Below, piece by piece: positions 6,452 to 7,392 of a stretch of DNA of 7,392 nucleotides. Source of the DNA: a bacterium. GTDB lineage: Bacteria > UBP14 > UBA6098 > JAFGQG01. The position numbers and the translations under genes were made by a program. Position 1 is the first letter of the stretch. Every line of letters starts with the position of its first letter. Below the pieces are notes generated by a model. That model saw only the letters and a list, made by a program, of their open reading frames with translations. It was not told where the DNA came from and made no database searches. The stretch spans positions 1 to 7,392 of the forward strand of contig JAFGGQ010000119.1 in the NCBI GenBank assembly GCA_016930435.1, given 5' to 3'.

Positions 6452-6471
6452 ACTGAATTTTACGGGATTAT
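6452..6471. repeat. Intergenic repeat, copy 2
   Basis: ACTGAATTTTACGGGATTAT differs by one base from 451-470. It lies in the 129-bp convergent gap between the kinase stop and the 3' end of the tRNA gene. No clear hairpin terminator is seen in this gap, although TTATTAT (6468-6474) and ATAATAA (6507-6513) are complementary. Role unknown. Confidence 0.5.
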
Positions 6472-6517
6472 TATATCGCTATTCACTTACCCCTGCGCTC
6501 TATCGGATAATAAAATG

Positions 6518-6590
6518 CTCCTCGGGCAGGACTTGAACCTGCAACCTAGTGGTTAACAGCCACCCGCTCTGCCGATTGAGCTACCGAGGA
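6518..6590 (-). tRNA. tRNA-Asn (anticodon GTT)
   Basis: On the - strand, 73 bases fold as a complete cloverleaf. The acceptor stem TCCTCGG/CCGAGGA pairs over all 7 bp. The D stem is GCTC/GAGC with GG in the loop. The anticodon stem GGTGG/CCACT has one G-T pair. The anticodon loop CTGTTAA carries GTT at 6557-6555. There is a 5-base variable loop, and the T arm is GCAGG/CCTGC with loop TTCAAGT. The discriminator base is G and the CCA end is not encoded (CAT follows), so it must be added by nucleotidyltransferase. The gene sits 26 bp downstream of the macro-domain gene on the same strand, so it may be read partly from that promoter. An AT-rich TATAAA lies a few bases before its 5' end. tRNA genes are frequent integration sites, but no integrase or repeated 3' end is visible here. 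Confidence 0.96.
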
Positions 6591-6616
6591 GTATTTTATA
6601 AAAATTAGGGTTTATC

Positions 6617-7150
6617 CTATTTCTTGGAGAATCTTTTCTTAAGCTTACTATTAAAGATTTCGTAAATTCCGTTATCTAATAAGCTGATCACTACTCTATT
6701 TAGTTTGGTGTTCTCCAATAAATGGCTGATTATCTGCTCCAGCATCAGGTCGGCGCAAATATCGGCGGGAAAGTGGCCTACTCCGGTTCCCAATGCGGGT
6801 AGAGCGATAGATTCAAAATTATAGTCTTCTGCAGTATTCAGCAGATTTTTGGTTGCAGTATTGATGGCTTCTTCGGAAGTTTTCATATCCTGCTCCATTA
6901 CCACAGCATGAAAAACCTTTTTAGCCGGCAGTTTCCCAGCCCCGGTTACCGCGATCTCACCAATTGGCACCGGCCCTTGTTTCATCGCCTCTTCCTCTAT
7001 AACCTCGCCGCCCTTAGCTTTAATGGCGCCGGCAACACCGCCGCCCATCCACAATCGATTGTTCGCTGCATTAGTAATCGCATCAACTTTTTGCTCTGTT
7101 ATGTCTTCCTTCACTATTGCTAATGTAGCCTTTCCAATTTTAACCTCCAT
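6617..7150 (-). CDS. Macro-domain protein (ADP-ribose-binding or hydrolase type)
   Basis: A 177-residue soluble protein that is almost entirely one macro domain. With the ATG at 7150 as residue 1, the N-terminus is MEVKIGKATLAIVKEDITEQ, followed by VDAITNAANNRL (the NAAN motif), then MGGGVAGAI (the loop that holds the ADP-ribose phosphates and distal ribose) and ALPALGTGVGHFP (the second phosphate loop). These fit the MacroD/Af1521-like group, which binds ADP-ribose and often removes it from proteins or O-acetyl-ADP-ribose. The substrate in this organism is unknown. An upstream in-frame TTG at 7180 would add ten residues but has no ribosome binding site and would precede the predicted transcription start, whereas ATG 7150 follows AAGGGGTG. 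The lysine-rich C-terminal tail (KLKKRFSKK) could contact nucleic acid. The tRNA-Asn gene follows by 26 bp. No partner ADP-ribosyltransferase (DarT-like) is visible, so a toxin-antitoxin role is not supported. Confidence 0.88.
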   Translation of the reverse strand: MEVKIGKATLAIVKEDITEQKVDAITNAANNRLWMGGGVAGAIKAKGGEVIEEEAMKQGPVPIGEIAVTGAGKLPAKKVFHAVVMEQDMKTSEEAINTATKNLLNTAEDYNFESIALPALGTGVGHFPADICADLMLEQIISHLLENTKLNRVVISLLDNGIYEIFNSKLKKRFSKK

Positions 7151-7153
7151 ATC

Positions 7154-7161
7154 CACCCCTT
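7154..7161 (-). promoter_or_regulatory. Ribosome binding site that fixes the macro-gene start
   Basis: AAGGGGTG on the - strand lies just ahead of ATG 7150-7148 with five bases between the GGGG core and the start. The upstream TTG at 7180-7178 has no purine-rich site before it. This argues for the shorter, 177-residue protein. Confidence 0.6.
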
Positions 7162-7183
7162 GGTTTAAGTCTAAATCCAAGAA

Positions 7184-7209
7184 ATTATAAAGAAAATCAA
7201 TTTAGTCAA
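7184..7209 (-). promoter_or_regulatory. Candidate promoter of the macro-domain gene
   Basis: On the - strand TTGACT (7209-7204) is followed, after 14 bp, by a perfect TATAAT (7189-7184). The spacer is short for sigma70; taking TAATTT as the -10 would give 16 bp. The predicted start of transcription near 7177 leaves about 27 bases of leader before the ATG at 7150. Confidence 0.4.
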
Positions 7210-7211
7210 GT

Positions 7212-7227
7212 CTTATTTTACGGATCA
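7212..7227. repeat. Possible weak third copy of the intergenic repeat core
   Basis: CTTATTTTACGGATCAT here resembles the core of the repeat at 451-470 and 6452-6471 (ATTTTACGG followed by GATTAT) with one deletion and substitutions. It lies directly upstream of the candidate macro-gene promoter. The match is short and may be chance. Confidence 0.25.
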
Positions 7228-7287
7228 TGTACAAATTAGTTGTAAAAATAAAGTACTAAGGATATTATTTCAAGTAAATTAGACAAA

Positions 7288-7315
7288 TGGATGACTGGAT
7301 GGTTGGATGGTTGGA
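7288..7315. repeat. Short tandem repeat, 8-bp unit, three and a half copies
   Basis: TGGATGAC (7288-7295), TGGATGGT (7296-7303) and TGGATGGT (7304-7311), followed by TGGA (7312-7315), form an imperfect tandem array. It is in non-coding sequence upstream of the macro gene and near the window edge. The 8-bp unit is not a multiple of three and the possible 13-codon frame through it is not credible, so this is best seen as an intergenic microsatellite. Copy number may vary between strains. Confidence 0.6.
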
Positions 7316-7392
7316 AAAACGTCACTAAAATCTTGTAAAAACCTTGATCAATAAAAATAGATATCATGATTACTGAATGAAGTCTATAATAA

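Noticed and set aside
6518-6590. tRNA-Asn as the attachment site of an integrated element
   Set aside because: No integrase, no phage genes and no duplicated tRNA 3' end are visible in the window.
6617-7150. Macro-domain protein as a DarG-type antitoxin
   Set aside because: DarG antitoxins are paired with a DarT gene immediately upstream and are usually longer; the 240 bp upstream of this gene in the window contain no coding sequence.
7150-7180. TTG at 7180 as start of the macro-domain protein, adding ten residues
   Set aside because: No ribosome binding site precedes it and the likely TATAAT box would place the transcript start downstream of it; ATG 7150 has a good site.

Overview
The window (about 45% GC by eye) looks like a chromosomal segment from a bacterium, probably of the Bacteroidota/FCB side of the tree or a related candidate phylum. 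The best clue is the gene fragment at the left edge. It ends in a domain resembling the C-terminal sorting (type IX secretion / FlgD Ig-like) module, which is abundant in those lineages. The hybrid kinase and the metallo-beta-lactamase/rhodanese fusion fit this but do not prove it. No phage, transposase, integrase or CRISPR array is visible.

Layout from left to right. (1) 1-201, + strand: 3' end of a gene for a probable secreted protein. (2) 202-538: an AT-rich convergent gap with no convincing gene. It holds two adjacent dyads, one a 14-bp perfect palindrome resembling a CRP-type operator, and one copy of a 20-bp intergenic repeat. (3) 539-3091, - strand: a three-gene sulfur cluster read right to left, comprising a CstB-like persulfide dioxygenase/rhodanese and two half-size YeeE/YedE (TsuA-type) membrane proteins. 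(4) 3170-4066, - strand: an EamA/DMT-family transporter with a TTG start, 78 bp upstream of the sulfur cluster. (5) 4067-4309: a divergent promoter region. (6) 4310-6388, + strand: a membrane-bound hybrid histidine kinase with a periplasmic solute-binding-like sensor and a C-terminal receiver. (7) 6389-6517: a convergent gap with a second copy of the 20-bp repeat. (8) 6518-6590, - strand: tRNA-Asn(GTT). (9) 6617-7150, - strand: a macro-domain protein 26 bp upstream of the tRNA. (10) 7151-7392: the macro promoter region, a weak third copy of the repeat core, and a short tandem repeat near the right end.

The clearest functional story is the sulfur cluster. The first protein has an ETHE1/CstB-type dioxygenase domain, a rhodanese-like domain lacking the catalytic cysteine, and a second rhodanese domain that keeps it. 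The next two genes together supply the three conserved cysteines expected of a thiosulfate-conducting YeeE/YedE protein. The likely overall role is handling of persulfide sulfur and movement of thiosulfate or a related sulfur species. The kinase has no receiver partner in the window, so its target is unknown. Nothing here is certainly a new system. The items most worth checking are the orphan palindrome in a convergent gap, the recurring intergenic repeat, and the split transporter coupled to the dioxygenase.
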